Source: Idiomarina aquatica (GTDB lineage Bacteria > Pseudomonadota > Gammaproteobacteria > Enterobacterales > Alteromonadaceae). From it: DNA of 64,000 nucleotides. The stretch spans positions 62,001 through 126,000 of the forward strand of contig NZ_SNXI01000004.1 in assembly GCF_004362895.1 (NCBI RefSeq), read 5' to 3'. A program made the translations under genes and the position numbers. The notes under the pieces are model-generated. The model saw only the letters and a program-made list of their open reading frames with translations. It had not been told where the DNA came from and made no database searches. Below are positions 48,953-58,251 of this stretch, piece after piece. The first letter of the stretch is position 1. Each line of letters begins with the position of its first letter.

Positions 48953-49837
48953 TTAAAACAGGCGGCTACCCCAGCCCAGTTTATTACGCAATACGTGATA
49001 GTAGTTGTGGTCGACCGGATGAATCAGCGTCAGTGTTTTCCTGTGTTTGCTTATCACAATATCATCGCCCGGATGTACAGCCATACGCACATGACCATCA
49101 CAGCTAATTTGTAGCAGGTCATTATCATAAGCGGCGCGTAAGCGAACTTCTGAGTTGGCGTCAATGACGATAGGACGGCTACTGAGTGTATGTGGAAACA
49201 TCGGTACCAGCGTAATCGCGTCGAGGTTAGGGTGCAGGATTGGACCGCCGCCTGATAATGAATAAGCGGTGGAGCCGGTTGGTGTGGCTACAATCAATCC
49301 ATCGGAGCGTTGGCTGAAAACGAAGTGGTCATCGACATAGACTTCAAACTCGATCATATGCGCGACTTTATCGGAATGCAGAACCACTTCGTTTATGGCT
49401 GAGCCTTGTCCCGCTACGGCGCCATTACTGACCACCTCGGTATTGAGCAAAAAGCGTTCCTCGATAGAGTAATCACCATCCAGAACCGCCAGCAGGGGAG
49501 TCATTACTTCATCCGGATCTAAGTCGGTTAAAAAGCCTAAATTACCACGGTTAACGCCGATTACGCCGACGTCATGTTCACACAATGCGCGCGCGGCCCC
49601 CAACATATTGCCGTCACCGCCAACAACCACAACTAAATCGGCCCAGTCACCGATTTCACTTAGTGACAGTGTCTGCGGACCATAGCCGTCGCCTATTTGG
49701 TCTGCGCAACGTTGTTCTACCGCAACATCATAGCCGCGATGGGTCAGTGCATTAATGATGGTTTCCAGCGTTTGGCGTGCGCCGCGATCATCAATCTTGC
49801 CCAGTAATCCGACCTTTTTGAATGGTGCTTTAGCCAT
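48953..49837 (-). CDS. nadK: NAD kinase
   Basis: The 294-aa ATP-NAD kinase makes NADP. The signature [11 protein letters not shown] is present near residue 73, the NE motif in [12 protein letters not shown], and the Gly-rich stretch [16 protein letters not shown] near residue 185. Length equals the E. coli enzyme (292 aa). It lies upstream of recN on the same strand and is divergent from grpE, the arrangement seen in many gammaproteobacteria. Confidence 0.96.
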   Translation of the reverse strand: MAKAPFKKVGLLGKIDDRGARQTLETIINALTHRGYDVAVEQRCADQIGDGYGPQTLSLSEIGDWADLVVVVGGDGNMLGAARALCEHDVGVIGVNRGNLGFLTDLDPDEVMTPLLAVLDGDYSIEERFLLNTEVVSNGAVAGQGSAINEVVLHSDKVAHMIEFEVYVDDHFVFSQRSDGLIVATPTGSTAYSLSGGGPILHPNLDAITLVPMFPHTLSSRPIVIDANSEVRLRAAYDNDLLQISCDGHVRMAVHPGDDIVISKHRKTLTLIHPVDHNYYHVLRNKLGWGSRLF

Positions 49838-49920
49838 TACCGATTTAATTCCGACTGTGTAGCTCTAATTATTAGCGTTACGCTACGTTGCTTTAAATTT
49901 TTAATCAAGCGTAAAAAGGC

Positions 49921-49949
49921 CTTGAATCCGTGATCATTAATCCCCATTT
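49921..49949 (+). promoter_or_regulatory. Sigma-32 heat-shock promoter for grpE
   Basis: CTTGAAT (49921-49927), a 14-base spacer and CCCCATTT (49942-49949), a full match to the sigma-32 -10 consensus CCCCATNT. It lies 53 bases before grpE. Confidence 0.85.
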
Positions 49950-50002
49950 CTGCTGGCATTGGTTAACCTATTTTGATGAGTTGAATTAAGAGAGAAGTCA
50001 TT

Positions 50003-50680
50003 ATGGCGGATAAAAAAGCACAAGCGAATGCAGAGCAGTATCAGCAGCAAGCCGAGCAAGCGGCTAAGCAACAGGCGGCGGACGAACAGGCGCATGCTGA
50101 AGCAGAGCAGACTGTGAGTGATGAAGGCCAGCCCGAAACTCAAAAACAAACCGCTGCAGCGGCCGATAGTGAACTGGATCGGATTGCCGAATTAGAATTG
50201 GCGTTGAGCAAAGCAGAAGCCAAAGCTAACGAACAAAAAGAATCGGTACTGCGCACTCAGGCAGAAATGGAAAACGTGCGCCGACGTGCCAGCCAGGACG
50301 TGGAAAAAGCGCATAAGTTTGCATTGGAGAAGTTTGCCAATGAACTGCTAACCAGCGTCGATAACTTAGAACGCGCAATGCAAGCAGCTGAGGGCAGTGA
50401 GACTGTCGATAAGACTTTCTTAGAGGGTATCGAGCTGACTTACAAGAGCCTAACGACGACGTTAGAGAAGTTCGGTGTTAAAGCCGTTGGTCAGGAAGGC
50501 GAAGTATTTAATCCGGATCAGCATCAGGCTATGTCGATGCAGGAATCGCCGGAACATGACAACAACACCATTATTGCGGTGATGCAAAAAGGCTACGTGT
50601 TAAACGAGCGTTTACTGCGTCCGGCTATGGTGATGGTGGCTCGCAACGGTAACACGAATAAAGTCGATACCGATGCATAG
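50003..50680 (+). CDS. grpE: Nucleotide exchange factor GrpE
   Basis: A 225-aa co-chaperone that releases ADP from DnaK. The first 60 residues are an Ala/Gln/Glu-rich tail. A long coiled coil follows (about 62-120), then the beta domain with [21 protein letters not shown]. Slightly longer than E. coli GrpE (197 aa) because of the N-terminal tail. AGAGAG precedes the ATG. It stands first in the grpE-dnaK-dnaJ group; E. coli has grpE elsewhere. Confidence 0.95.
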   Translation: MADKKAQANAEQYQQQAEQAAKQQAADEQAHAEAEQTVSDEGQPETQKQTAAAADSELDRIAELELALSKAEAKANEQKESVLRTQAEMENVRRRASQDVEKAHKFALEKFANELLTSVDNLERAMQAAEGSETVDKTFLEGIELTYKSLTTTLEKFGVKAVGQEGEVFNPDQHQAMSMQESPEHDNNTIIAVMQKGYVLNERLLRPAMVMVARNGNTNKVDTDA

Positions 50681-50781
50681 CCGATTAAAAAAATTGTCAC
50701 TGAGACATTGAAATTCTCGAAAGAGACCTTACTTAAAGAATAACGAAATACGTTTCCTGAATTTGAAGTTGGAGAAAGATT

Positions 50782-52710
50782 ATGGGCAAGACTATTGGTA
50801 TTGACTTAGGTACAACCAACTCTTGTGTGGCTGTACTAGATGGCGGTAAAGCACGTGTTATTGAAAACGGCGAAGGCGACCGCACTACACCGTCAATTGT
50901 GGCATTTACCGATGACGGCGAAATTTTGGTAGGTTCACCGGCTAAACGCCAGGCAGTAACCAACCCGAACAAAACTCTGTTCGCGATTAAGCGCTTAATT
51001 GGTCGTCGTTTTCAGGACGAAGAAGTGCAGCGCGACATCGGCATCATGCCGTACAAAATTGTCAAAGCTGACAATGGCGACGCTTGGGTAGAAGTGGATG
51101 GTGACAAAAAAGCACCACCGCAAATCTCTGCCGAAGTATTGAAGAAAATGAAGAAAACCGCGGAAGAATTTTTAGGTGAAAAAGTCACTGACGCGGTTAT
51201 TACCGTACCCGCTTACTTTAATGATGCGCAGCGTCAGGCAACCAAAGACGCCGGTAAAATCGCGGGCTTAGAAGTTAAACGTATCATCAACGAGCCGACT
51301 GCGGCAGCATTGGCTTATGGTATGGATAAAAAGTCAGGCGACAACGTTATTGCCGTGTATGACTTAGGTGGTGGTACTTTCGATATCTCTATTATCGAAA
51401 TTGACGAAGTTGAAGGCGAGCACACCTTTGAAGTACTGGCAACCAACGGTGATACCCACTTAGGTGGTGAAGACTTTGACAACCGTCTGATTAATTACCT
51501 GGTAGAGCAGTTCGAGAAAGATCAAGGCATTGACCTGCGTAAAGATCCGCTAGCGATGCAACGTCTTAAAGAAGCGGCTGAGAAAGCGAAGATCGAGTTG
51601 TCTTCGGCGCAACAAACCGAAGTTAACCTGCCTTACATCACGGCAGATAACACCGGTCCGAAACACTTAGCCATCAAAGTAACACGCGCCAAGCTGGAAT
51701 CGCTGGTAGAAGACTTGATCAAGAAGTCACTGGAGCCGGTAAAACAAGCATTAGCAGATGCTGATCTATCGGTTAGCGATATCAACGACATCATCATGGT
51801 CGGTGGTCAGACGCGTATGCCTAAGGTAAGTGCTGCGGTTACTGACTTCTTCGGTAAAGAGCCACGCCGTGACGTGAACCCGGACGAAGCTGTTGCAGTG
51901 GGCGCTGCGGTTCAAGGTGGTGTGCTCTCCGGCGATGTTAAAGACGTATTGCTACTGGACGTATGTCCGCTGTCACTGGGTATCGAAACCATGGGCGGTG
52001 TAATGACTAAGTTGATTGAGAAAAACACCACGATTCCTACCAAAGAATCGCAAACGTTCTCAACAGCTGAAGACAATCAGTCTGCGGTAACGATTCACGT
52101 GATTCAGGGTGAGCGTAAACGTTCAGCTGATAACAAATCATTGGGTCAATTTAATTTAGAAGGTATTCGTCCGGCAGCCCGCGGTGTGCCGCAAATCGAA
52201 GTGACCTTCGACATTGATGCGGATGGTATCCTGCACGTATCGGCGAAAGACAAAGACACCGGTAAAGAGCAGAAGATCACCATTAAAGCGTCTTCAGGCT
52301 TAGATGAGTCAGAAGTCGAGAAAATGGTTAAAGACGCTGAAGCGCACGCTGAAGAAGACAAGAAGTTCGAAGAGATGGTACAGGCGCGTAACCAGGCTGA
52401 CGGCTTAGTTCACGCTACCCGTAACCAGCTTAAAGAAGTCGGCGATGCCTTAGCTCAAGACGACAAAGATGCGATTGAGAAAGCCTGTGAAGAGTTAGAA
52501 CAGGCAGCTAAAGATGGTGATAAAGAAGCTATCGAAAGCAAAACTCAAGCGCTGATGGAAGTTTCGCAAAAACTGATGGAAGCGGCGCAGCAGCAACAAG
52601 CTCAGCAAGGTGCTGAAGACGCTGCAGGTGGCGAACAGTCTTCCTCGAAAGCCGATGATGATGTTGTCGATGCTGAATTTGAAGAAGTCAAAGACGACGA
52701 TAAGAAGTAA
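50782..52710 (+). CDS. dnaK: Chaperone protein DnaK (Hsp70)
   Basis: The 642-aa Hsp70 chaperone. The nucleotide-binding domain (about 1-385) has [25 protein letters not shown] and GGQTRMPKV. The interdomain linker [16 protein letters not shown] and a substrate-binding domain with [13 protein letters not shown]-type loops follow. The C-terminal tail ends [13 protein letters not shown], close to the E. coli EEVKDKK end. GGAG precedes the ATG. The 101-base gap after grpE has TTGAAA at 50708 but no convincing sigma-32 -10. Confidence 0.98.
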   Translation: MGKTIGIDLGTTNSCVAVLDGGKARVIENGEGDRTTPSIVAFTDDGEILVGSPAKRQAVTNPNKTLFAIKRLIGRRFQDEEVQRDIGIMPYKIVKADNGDAWVEVDGDKKAPPQISAEVLKKMKKTAEEFLGEKVTDAVITVPAYFNDAQRQATKDAGKIAGLEVKRIINEPTAAALAYGMDKKSGDNVIAVYDLGGGTFDISIIEIDEVEGEHTFEVLATNGDTHLGGEDFDNRLINYLVEQFEKDQGIDLRKDPLAMQRLKEAAEKAKIELSSAQQTEVNLPYITADNTGPKHLAIKVTRAKLESLVEDLIKKSLEPVKQALADADLSVSDINDIIMVGGQTRMPKVSAAVTDFFGKEPRRDVNPDEAVAVGAAVQGGVLSGDVKDVLLLDVCPLSLGIETMGGVMTKLIEKNTTIPTKESQTFSTAEDNQSAVTIHVIQGERKRSADNKSLGQFNLEGIRPAARGVPQIEVTFDIDADGILHVSAKDKDTGKEQKITIKASSGLDESEVEKMVKDAEAHAEEDKKFEEMVQARNQADGLVHATRNQLKEVGDALAQDDKDAIEKACEELEQAAKDGDKEAIESKTQALMEVSQKLMEAAQQQQAQQGAEDAAGGEQSSSKADDDVVDAEFEEVKDDDKK

Positions 52711-52735
52711 GCACAAAGGCAACTTCGCTTAATTA

Positions 52736-52767
52736 ACACGGGTGTTGCCGCAAGGTAATACCCGTGT
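52736..52767 (+). other. Stable RNA stem-loop with GCAA tetraloop between dnaK and dnaJ
   Basis: A 14-bp stem, ACACGGGTGTTGCC with GGTAATACCCGTGT (two G-U pairs), closed by the GNRA-type loop GCAA. No T tract follows, so it is not an intrinsic terminator. It sits 25 bases after the dnaK stop and 34 bases before dnaJ, and may protect the dnaK end of a processed mRNA or set the dnaK/dnaJ ratio. Confidence 0.75.
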
Positions 52768-52801
52768 ATTCGTATCAGAGTAGGACAGAAGACGTAACAC
52801 T

Positions 52802-53956
52802 ATGGCGACACAAGATTTTTATCAGATTCTTGAGGTCTCGAAAGATGCCAGCGAGCGGGACATCAAAAAAGCGTACAAACGCATGGCGATGAAGTACCAC
52901 CCGGATCGTACTAAAGGCGATAAAGAGCTCGAGCTAAAGTTTAAAGAGATCAAACAGGCCTACGAGGTCTTGTCTGACCCGCAAAAGCGCCAGATGTATG
53001 ACCAATATGGGCACGAAGCGTTCGAACAAGCGCGTCAGGGCGGTGGCCACGGTGCTGGCGGATTCGGCGGCGGTGGTGCTGATTTTGCTGATATCTTTGG
53101 CGATGTATTCGGTGATATTTTTGGCGGCGGCGGGCGTCGCGGTCAGGCGCGTGCGCAACGCGGCGCAGATTTGCGTTACAACCTGGAAATGTCGCTGGAA
53201 GACGCAGTTCGCGGCAAAAACGTTGAACTGCAGATTCCAACCCTGGTTGAATGTGAAGACTGTGACGGCAGCGGTGCCAAAAAAGGCAGCAAACCAGAAA
53301 CCTGTAGCCATTGTCACGGTGCCGGTCAAATTCAAATGCGCCAAGGGTTTTTCGCGGTGCAGCAGGCGTGTCCGCATTGTCGTGGTAAAGGTAAGATTAT
53401 CAAGGATCCGTGCCGTAGTTGTCACGGTCAGGGCCGCGTTGAAAAAACCAAAACCCTTAACGTTAAAATTCCTGCCGGGGTTGATACCGGTGACCGTATT
53501 CGCCTGGCTAACGAAGGCGAAGCCGGAGAGCATGGTGCACCAGCGGGTGATTTATACGTGCAAGTGCATGTTCGCGAGCATCCTATTTTTGCCCGTGATG
53601 GCAATAACCTGTTCTGCGAAGTGCCGGTGAGCTTTACTAAAGCCGCGCTGGGTGGCGACATCGAAGTGCCGACTCTGGAAGGCAAGGTTAAACTGAAAGT
53701 GCCGAAAGAAACACAAACCGGAAAGCACTTCCGCTTGCGTGGCAAGGGCGTGAAATCGGTGCGTACGGGCGCGACAGGCGACTTAATTTGTAAGGTCGTT
53801 ATCGAAACACCGGTTAACCTCTCGGCAAAACAGCGTGAGATGCTGGAAGAGCTGGAAAATTCGATGGGCGAGGGCGATGAAGCCGCTAAATTTCGTCCCA
53901 AAGAAAAAGGCTTTTTTGACGGCGTAAAACAATTTTTTGATGACTTACGTAGCTAA
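52802..53956 (+). CDS. dnaJ: Chaperone protein DnaJ (Hsp40)
   Basis: A 384-aa type I Hsp40. The J domain has the HPD motif in [11 protein letters not shown] (residues about 31-40). A Gly/Phe region (about 75-110) is followed by four CxxCxGxG zinc motifs: [24 protein letters not shown] and [10 protein letters not shown]-terminal substrate-binding domain follows. Length is close to E. coli DnaJ (376 aa). Confidence 0.98.
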   Translation: MATQDFYQILEVSKDASERDIKKAYKRMAMKYHPDRTKGDKELELKFKEIKQAYEVLSDPQKRQMYDQYGHEAFEQARQGGGHGAGGFGGGGADFADIFGDVFGDIFGGGGRRGQARAQRGADLRYNLEMSLEDAVRGKNVELQIPTLVECEDCDGSGAKKGSKPETCSHCHGAGQIQMRQGFFAVQQACPHCRGKGKIIKDPCRSCHGQGRVEKTKTLNVKIPAGVDTGDRIRLANEGEAGEHGAPAGDLYVQVHVREHPIFARDGNNLFCEVPVSFTKAALGGDIEVPTLEGKVKLKVPKETQTGKHFRLRGKGVKSVRTGATGDLICKVVIETPVNLSAKQREMLEELENSMGEGDEAAKFRPKEKGFFDGVKQFFDDLRS

Positions 53957-53998
53957 ATTAGCTTTACTGTAAGGACTATCAAAAAAGGAGAACCACGT

Positions 53999-54784
53999 AT
54001 GCGTTTAGCTACCGTTGCTGCTTCGTTATTGGCTACACTGGCGTTGGTCAGTTGTTCTAAGTCGCCTACCGGGCGCTCACAACTGATGCTGATGCCGGCA
54101 CAACAGCTTGAGCAAATGGGAGATCAATCCTACCAGCAAATGAAGCAGGAGCTTACCGTAAGTTCCGACGCAGCGACTAACGCGTACGTGCGGTGTGTTA
54201 GCGACGCGCTGATCGCGACCTTGCCTGAACCCTATCGAAGTGCCGACTGGCAGGTGACGGTGTTCGAAAATGAAGCCGCTAATGCGTTTGCATTGCCCGG
54301 CCATAACATTGGCGTATACACCGGCTTGCTGGATGTTGCCGAAAATCAACACCAGCTGGCCGCTGTCATTGGTCACGAAATTGGCCACGTGATTGCCGAA
54401 CACAGCAATGAACGCGTATCGAGCAATATGATGGTGGGCTTAGGCTTGCAGGTTGGCGCTATTATTGCTGATACGCAGTTTGACAAGGAAAACGCAGCGT
54501 TATTAATGGCAGCGTTAGGGATAGGAGCGCAAGTTGGTATTTTACTGCCGTACTCGCGTACGCATGAGTCGGAGTCTGACCGGCTGGGACTGGATTACAT
54601 GGCCGATGCTGGTTTTAAATTAGATGAGGCTGCGCAGTTGTGGCGTAACATGTCAGCGAACAGCGGCACTAACCCGCCGGAGTTTTTGTCGACTCACCCG
54701 GCACCGTCATCACGTATTGATGCGATCAATAATTACATTCCGCAATTAACCGTTGCGAGCTCAACACCCAATTGCCAGCGCTAA
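53999..54784 (+). CDS. M48 family lipoprotein metalloprotease
   Basis: A 261-aa protein. A signal peptide ends in the lipobox ALVSC (Cys near 19), pointing to an envelope lipoprotein. The zinc site HExxH lies in VIGHEIGHVIAEH near residue 125, and the third ligand Glu in HESESDRLGLDYMADAG. The layout is like the E. coli envelope proteases LoiP (YggG) and YcaL. AAGGAG precedes the ATG. It follows dnaJ by 42 bases and might be read through from it, which would tie it to heat shock. Confidence 0.85.
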   Translation: MRLATVAASLLATLALVSCSKSPTGRSQLMLMPAQQLEQMGDQSYQQMKQELTVSSDAATNAYVRCVSDALIATLPEPYRSADWQVTVFENEAANAFALPGHNIGVYTGLLDVAENQHQLAAVIGHEIGHVIAEHSNERVSSNMMVGLGLQVGAIIADTQFDKENAALLMAALGIGAQVGILLPYSRTHESESDRLGLDYMADAGFKLDEAAQLWRNMSANSGTNPPEFLSTHPAPSSRIDAINNYIPQLTVASSTPNCQR

Positions 54785-54843
54785 GCTAAGGCTGAAATAG
54801 TAGTCTGGCATACCATATATCCAAATCGTCTTTCGTAACGTAT

Positions 54844-54886
54844 AAAGCCCCGTAAACTATTCTCTTTTTTAGACTAGCGGGGTTTT
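54844..54886 (+). terminator. Terminator-like hairpin containing the symporter ribosome-binding site
   Basis: An outer 9-bp stem, AAAGCCCCG (54844-54852) with CGGGGTTTT (54878-54886), and an inner stem CTATTCT/AGACTAG (one mismatch) around a T-rich loop. The T run ends at the base before the next ATG. The GGGG at 54879-54882 is the only Shine-Dalgarno-like sequence for that gene and is paired in this stem. It may act both as the terminator of the M48 gene and as a translational switch. Confidence 0.75.
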
Positions 54887-56116
54887 ATGCTAAGAGCGTG
54901 GTTCGCGATTCCTTTTTGGCAGCGCGTGTTAGGTGCCTTTGTATTGGGTATGCTGATTGGCGCCGTCGCACCCGAGGTTGGTGTGTCTTTAAAGCCGCTT
55001 GGCGATTTGTTTATCCGCGCGATAAAAATGCTGGTGGCACCGCTAATATTCTGTGCCATAGTCAGTGCGATCACCGATCTCAATGATGGCCAGAAGCTCG
55101 GCCGACTGGGTGCAAAAACCATTGGCATGTTCATGCTAACCGCTGTTATCGCCAGTGCTATAGGTCTGACGTTGGCCACCCTCATTGATATGAGCCCGGC
55201 CACCACACTCACTGCGACCGAACAGGCAGAAAAGCAAATACCATCGGTTAGTCAGGTGCTGTTAAACTTTGTACCGGACAACCCGTTTGCTGCGTTAACC
55301 GAAGGCAATGTCTTACAGATTGTGGTGTTTGCTGCTGTCGTTGGTATTGCCATTCAGCGCCTTAACACTAAAGCTGAACCGTTGCGCAAGACCATTAAAG
55401 CGGGTGCCGAAGTGATGTATGAAATCACGCGCATGGTATTGCAACTGACACCCATTGGTGTGCTGGGATTGATGTCCTGGGTTATTGGTGAATATGGATT
55501 TTCCAGTCTGTTACCGTTGGCGAAGTTTGTCGGCGTGATTTATCTGGCTGCTGCTATTCAGATTATTTTTGTGTACGGCAGCTTTGTACGCTTTTTCGGT
55601 AAACTGAGCCCGCGCGACTTTTTCAAATCGGTATTTGATGCGCAGGTGGTTGCTTTTACCACCTGTAGCTCGTTTGGCTCGTTGCCGGCAGCGCACCGCG
55701 CGGTCACCGAACGTTTGAAAGTATCTAAAGATTACGCGTCATTTGTGTTGCCGTTGGGGGCCACCATTAACATGGATGGTTGCGGTGGTATTTACCCTGC
55801 AGTGGCTGCTATTTTTATCGCCAATTTGTATGGAATACCGCTGGAAGCGTTTGACTATGTGCTGATTATGATGACGGCAACGCTTGCCTCTGTGGGAACT
55901 GCCGGGGTTCCCGGTACCGCATTAGTGATGCTTACTGTTACACTTAACGTCGTGGGATTGCCGCTGGAGGGGATAGCGTTTATTGCTGCCATCGACCGCA
56001 TTATCGATATGGTCCGTACCCTAACCAATGTTACCGGTGATATGATGGTGGCCCGGGTAGTCGCAAAAAGTGAAAACTTGTTAGTGGAAGACGAGTTGGT
56101 AGAGGAAAAAGCATGA
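54887..56116 (+). CDS. Dicarboxylate/amino acid:cation symporter (DAACS family)
   Basis: A 409-aa inner-membrane transporter with about eight membrane segments plus two re-entrant loops, typical of the GltP/DctA fold. The second-loop signature NMDGTA of the family reads NMDGCGG here. The Ser-rich first loop reads [12 protein letters not shown] in place of SSSAATLP. The start is ATG 54887, whose ribosome-binding site lies in the preceding hairpin. It overlaps dapB by four bases (ATGA), so the two are translationally coupled. The substrate cannot be told from sequence; an acidic amino acid or C4-dicarboxylate is the family default. Confidence 0.88.
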   Translation: MLRAWFAIPFWQRVLGAFVLGMLIGAVAPEVGVSLKPLGDLFIRAIKMLVAPLIFCAIVSAITDLNDGQKLGRLGAKTIGMFMLTAVIASAIGLTLATLIDMSPATTLTATEQAEKQIPSVSQVLLNFVPDNPFAALTEGNVLQIVVFAAVVGIAIQRLNTKAEPLRKTIKAGAEVMYEITRMVLQLTPIGVLGLMSWVIGEYGFSSLLPLAKFVGVIYLAAAIQIIFVYGSFVRFFGKLSPRDFFKSVFDAQVVAFTTCSSFGSLPAAHRAVTERLKVSKDYASFVLPLGATINMDGCGGIYPAVAAIFIANLYGIPLEAFDYVLIMMTATLASVGTAGVPGTALVMLTVTLNVVGLPLEGIAFIAAIDRIIDMVRTLTNVTGDMMVARVVAKSENLLVEDELVEEKA

Positions 56117-56904
56117 AGGTAGGAATTATTGGCGCATCAGGGCGAATGGGGCAGACGGTGGTTGGTCTGCTGGAGCATACGGATGCGGTATTAGCAGCCG
56201 CTGTTGTCAGCAAGCAAAGCCCGTGCAAAGGCGAATCCGTAGCCGGCGTCCGCTATCAGTCGCTTGATGAAGTCGTAGCGGCTGTGGACGTGCTCATCGA
56301 TTTTAGCCTGCCGCAGGCGCTAACTGAAAACCTGCAATTTGCGCAGCGTACGCAAACGCCTATCGTGGTATGTACAACCGGCTTAAGTGCCCAGCAGCAA
56401 CGTTTATTAACAGATGCAGCAAACGAGATCCCCGTGCTTTATGCGCGCAACACCAGTGTTGGCATTGCGTTACTGGAACAATTAGTGGCCTTAAGTGCTG
56501 CGGCAATGGCGGATGCCGACATCGAAATTCTTGAGGCACACCATAAATATAAAAAAGATGGCCCCTCCGGTACTGCACTGGCATTAGGCGAAGCTGCCGC
56601 ACAAGGGCGACAACAGTCGTTTGACCAGCTTAATGCCGGTGTACGCGGCGATGGGGAACGGCAGCCGGATAGTATCGGTTTTGCGGTTATGCGCGCAGCT
56701 GATATTGTTGGCGAACACCAGGTGATGTTGGCGCAGCCCGGCGAGCGTATCGAGCTGACTCACCGAGTGAGTGATCGCAACATATTTGCCCGCGGTGCAC
56801 TGAGTGCAGCAACCTGGCTGGCAGGCCGGGAAGCAGGATTTTATACCATGCAGGATACGCTCAACTTAAAACAGACGCTGGCGCGGCTACTCGACAGTCA
56901 ATGA
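56113..56904 (+). CDS. dapB: 4-hydroxy-tetrahydrodipicolinate reductase
   Basis: The 263-aa enzyme of lysine and diaminopimelate synthesis. The Rossmann loop is IGASGRMG at residues 5-12. The catalytic block [16 protein letters not shown] near residue 145 holds the paired His and the Lys. Slightly shorter than E. coli DapB (273 aa). Coupled to the upstream symporter gene by a four-base overlap, and followed by carA across a 159-base leader region. Confidence 0.95.
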   Translation: MKVGIIGASGRMGQTVVGLLEHTDAVLAAAVVSKQSPCKGESVAGVRYQSLDEVVAAVDVLIDFSLPQALTENLQFAQRTQTPIVVCTTGLSAQQQRLLTDAANEIPVLYARNTSVGIALLEQLVALSAAAMADADIEILEAHHKYKKDGPSGTALALGEAAAQGRQQSFDQLNAGVRGDGERQPDSIGFAVMRAADIVGEHQVMLAQPGERIELTHRVSDRNIFARGALSAATWLAGREAGFYTMQDTLNLKQTLARLLDSQ

Positions 56905-56920
56905 GCAGAGATAATAGCGC

Positions 56921-56949
56921 TGGACGAAATCTAAAAAAATTCGTACAAT
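56921..56949 (+). promoter_or_regulatory. Candidate carA promoter
   Basis: TGGACG (56921-56926), a 17-base spacer and TACAAT (56944-56949), just after the dapB stop. Transcription from here would give a leader of about 105 bases that includes the hairpin at 57006-57046. No arginine box or PurR site was found nearby. Confidence 0.5.
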
Positions 56950-57005
56950 AAGCGCAATTTGCCTAACAAAAGTTTTTCGGCAAAGACTGCGCGGTTCAAG
57001 ACCTT

Positions 57006-57046
57006 AAACGGGGAAGTCAACATTGTATTGATTCACCCGTTTTTTT
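57006..57046 (+). promoter_or_regulatory. Attenuator-like terminator in the carA leader
   Basis: Stem AAACGGG (57006-57012) with CCCGTTT (57036-57042), extended by GAA/TTC and TCAA/TTGA around loop CATTGTA, followed by TTTTTTT ending at 57046. The carA start is only 17 bases further on, too close for another promoter, so every carA transcript must pass this terminator. An earlier hairpin TTTGCC/GGCAAA (56958-56985) with a T5 run inside could be a pause site. Confidence 0.72.
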
Positions 57047-57063
57047 ATGTACGGAGGTTGCCC

Positions 57064-58221
57064 TTGAGTATTTTAGCGAGTCAATCCGCTAACCGAGCAA
57101 TACTGGTTCTAGCTGATGGTACTATTTTTCGTGGTACCGCTATTGGAGCCGAAGGCTCCGCGGTCGGGGAAGTTGTCTTTAACACTGCCATGACCGGCTA
57201 CCAGGAAATTCTCACCGACCCATCTTATACAGAACAACTCGTTACACTCACTTATCCCCACATCGGAAATACCGGCACCAACGACGAAGACGAAGAATCT
57301 GACAACGTTTGGGCAAAAGGCTTAATCATTCGTGATAACGCATTAAAAGCCAGTAATTTTCGTAAGCAAGAAACATTAAATGAATATCTTCGCCGTCATA
57401 ACGTGGTGGGGATTGCTGATATCGATACCCGCAAGTTAACGCGTATTTTGCGCGAAAAAGGCGCACAAAACGGCTGCATTATGGCCGGTGAACTGGACGA
57501 TGAGAAAGCATTGCAACTTGCTCAGCAGTTCCCGGGTTTGAAGGGCATGGATTTGGCTAAAGAAGTCTGCTGTAAAGAAATTCAGCCTTGGGTTGGCGGC
57601 AGCTGGAAGCTTGGCGAGGGGCACACCAAACCGTTTCAGTCTAAATATCATGTTGTGGCATACGACTATGGCGTTAAACACAACATTCTTCGTTTACTTG
57701 CTGACCGCGATTGCAAGATTACTCTGGTTCCGGCACAGACACCGGCCAGTGAGGTCATGGCAATGAATCCTGATGGTGTGTTTTTGTCCAACGGACCCGG
57801 CGATCCCGAACCTTGTGATTACGCGATTAAGGCGATTCAGGAGCTGTTAGATAACGATATTCCTATTTTTGGGATTTGTCTGGGTCACCAGTTACTGGGC
57901 CTTGCCAGTGGCGCCAAGTCAGTAAAAATGAAGTTGGGTCACCACGGCGCCAACCACCCGGTTCAGGATACCGCCACCAAACGGGTTATGATAACCAGTC
58001 AAAACCATGGTTTTGCATTAGACATCGACAGTTTACCAAGCAACCTTGAAGTAACGCACGTGTCGTTGTTTGACGGCACTTTGCAGGGCATGAAGCGTAC
58101 CGATAAAGCCGCTTTTAGTTTTCAGGGACACCCCGAAGCGAGTCCGGGTCCGCACGATGCCGCTGAGTTATTTGACCAGTTTATTGACAGCATGCAAAAG
58201 CGAGTTCAGGCAACAGCCTGA
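57064..58221 (+). CDS. carA: Carbamoyl phosphate synthase small (glutaminase) subunit
   Basis: A 385-aa class I glutamine amidotransferase subunit supplying ammonia to CarB for carbamoyl phosphate, a precursor of arginine and pyrimidines. The start is TTG at 57064, with GGAGG seven bases upstream; this gives the family length (E. coli 382 aa). The frame remains open to 56959, but that extension reads through the attenuator hairpin. The amidotransferase triad is visible in [14 protein letters not shown] (Cys) and [13 protein letters not shown] (His, Glu). It lies 30 bases before carB. Confidence 0.95.
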   Translation: MSILASQSANRAILVLADGTIFRGTAIGAEGSAVGEVVFNTAMTGYQEILTDPSYTEQLVTLTYPHIGNTGTNDEDEESDNVWAKGLIIRDNALKASNFRKQETLNEYLRRHNVVGIADIDTRKLTRILREKGAQNGCIMAGELDDEKALQLAQQFPGLKGMDLAKEVCCKEIQPWVGGSWKLGEGHTKPFQSKYHVVAYDYGVKHNILRLLADRDCKITLVPAQTPASEVMAMNPDGVFLSNGPGDPEPCDYAIKAIQELLDNDIPIFGICLGHQLLGLASGAKSVKMKLGHHGANHPVQDTATKRVMITSQNHGFALDIDSLPSNLEVTHVSLFDGTLQGMKRTDKAAFSFQGHPEASPGPHDAAELFDQFIDSMQKRVQATA

Positions 58222-58251
58222 TTGGGTACAGGAAGAGGATAGAGCGAATTT

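Noticed and set aside
50707-50735. Sigma-32 promoter directly upstream of dnaK
   Set aside because: ATTGAAA is a fair -35, but the sequence at the right distance (CTTACTTA) does not fit CCCCATNT; dnaK is more likely served from the grpE promoter.
56959-57063. N-terminal extension of CarA from an upstream TTG
   Set aside because: The extension has no ribosome-binding site, would be translated from the attenuator hairpin, and would exceed the family length by 35 residues; TTG 57064 has GGAGG.
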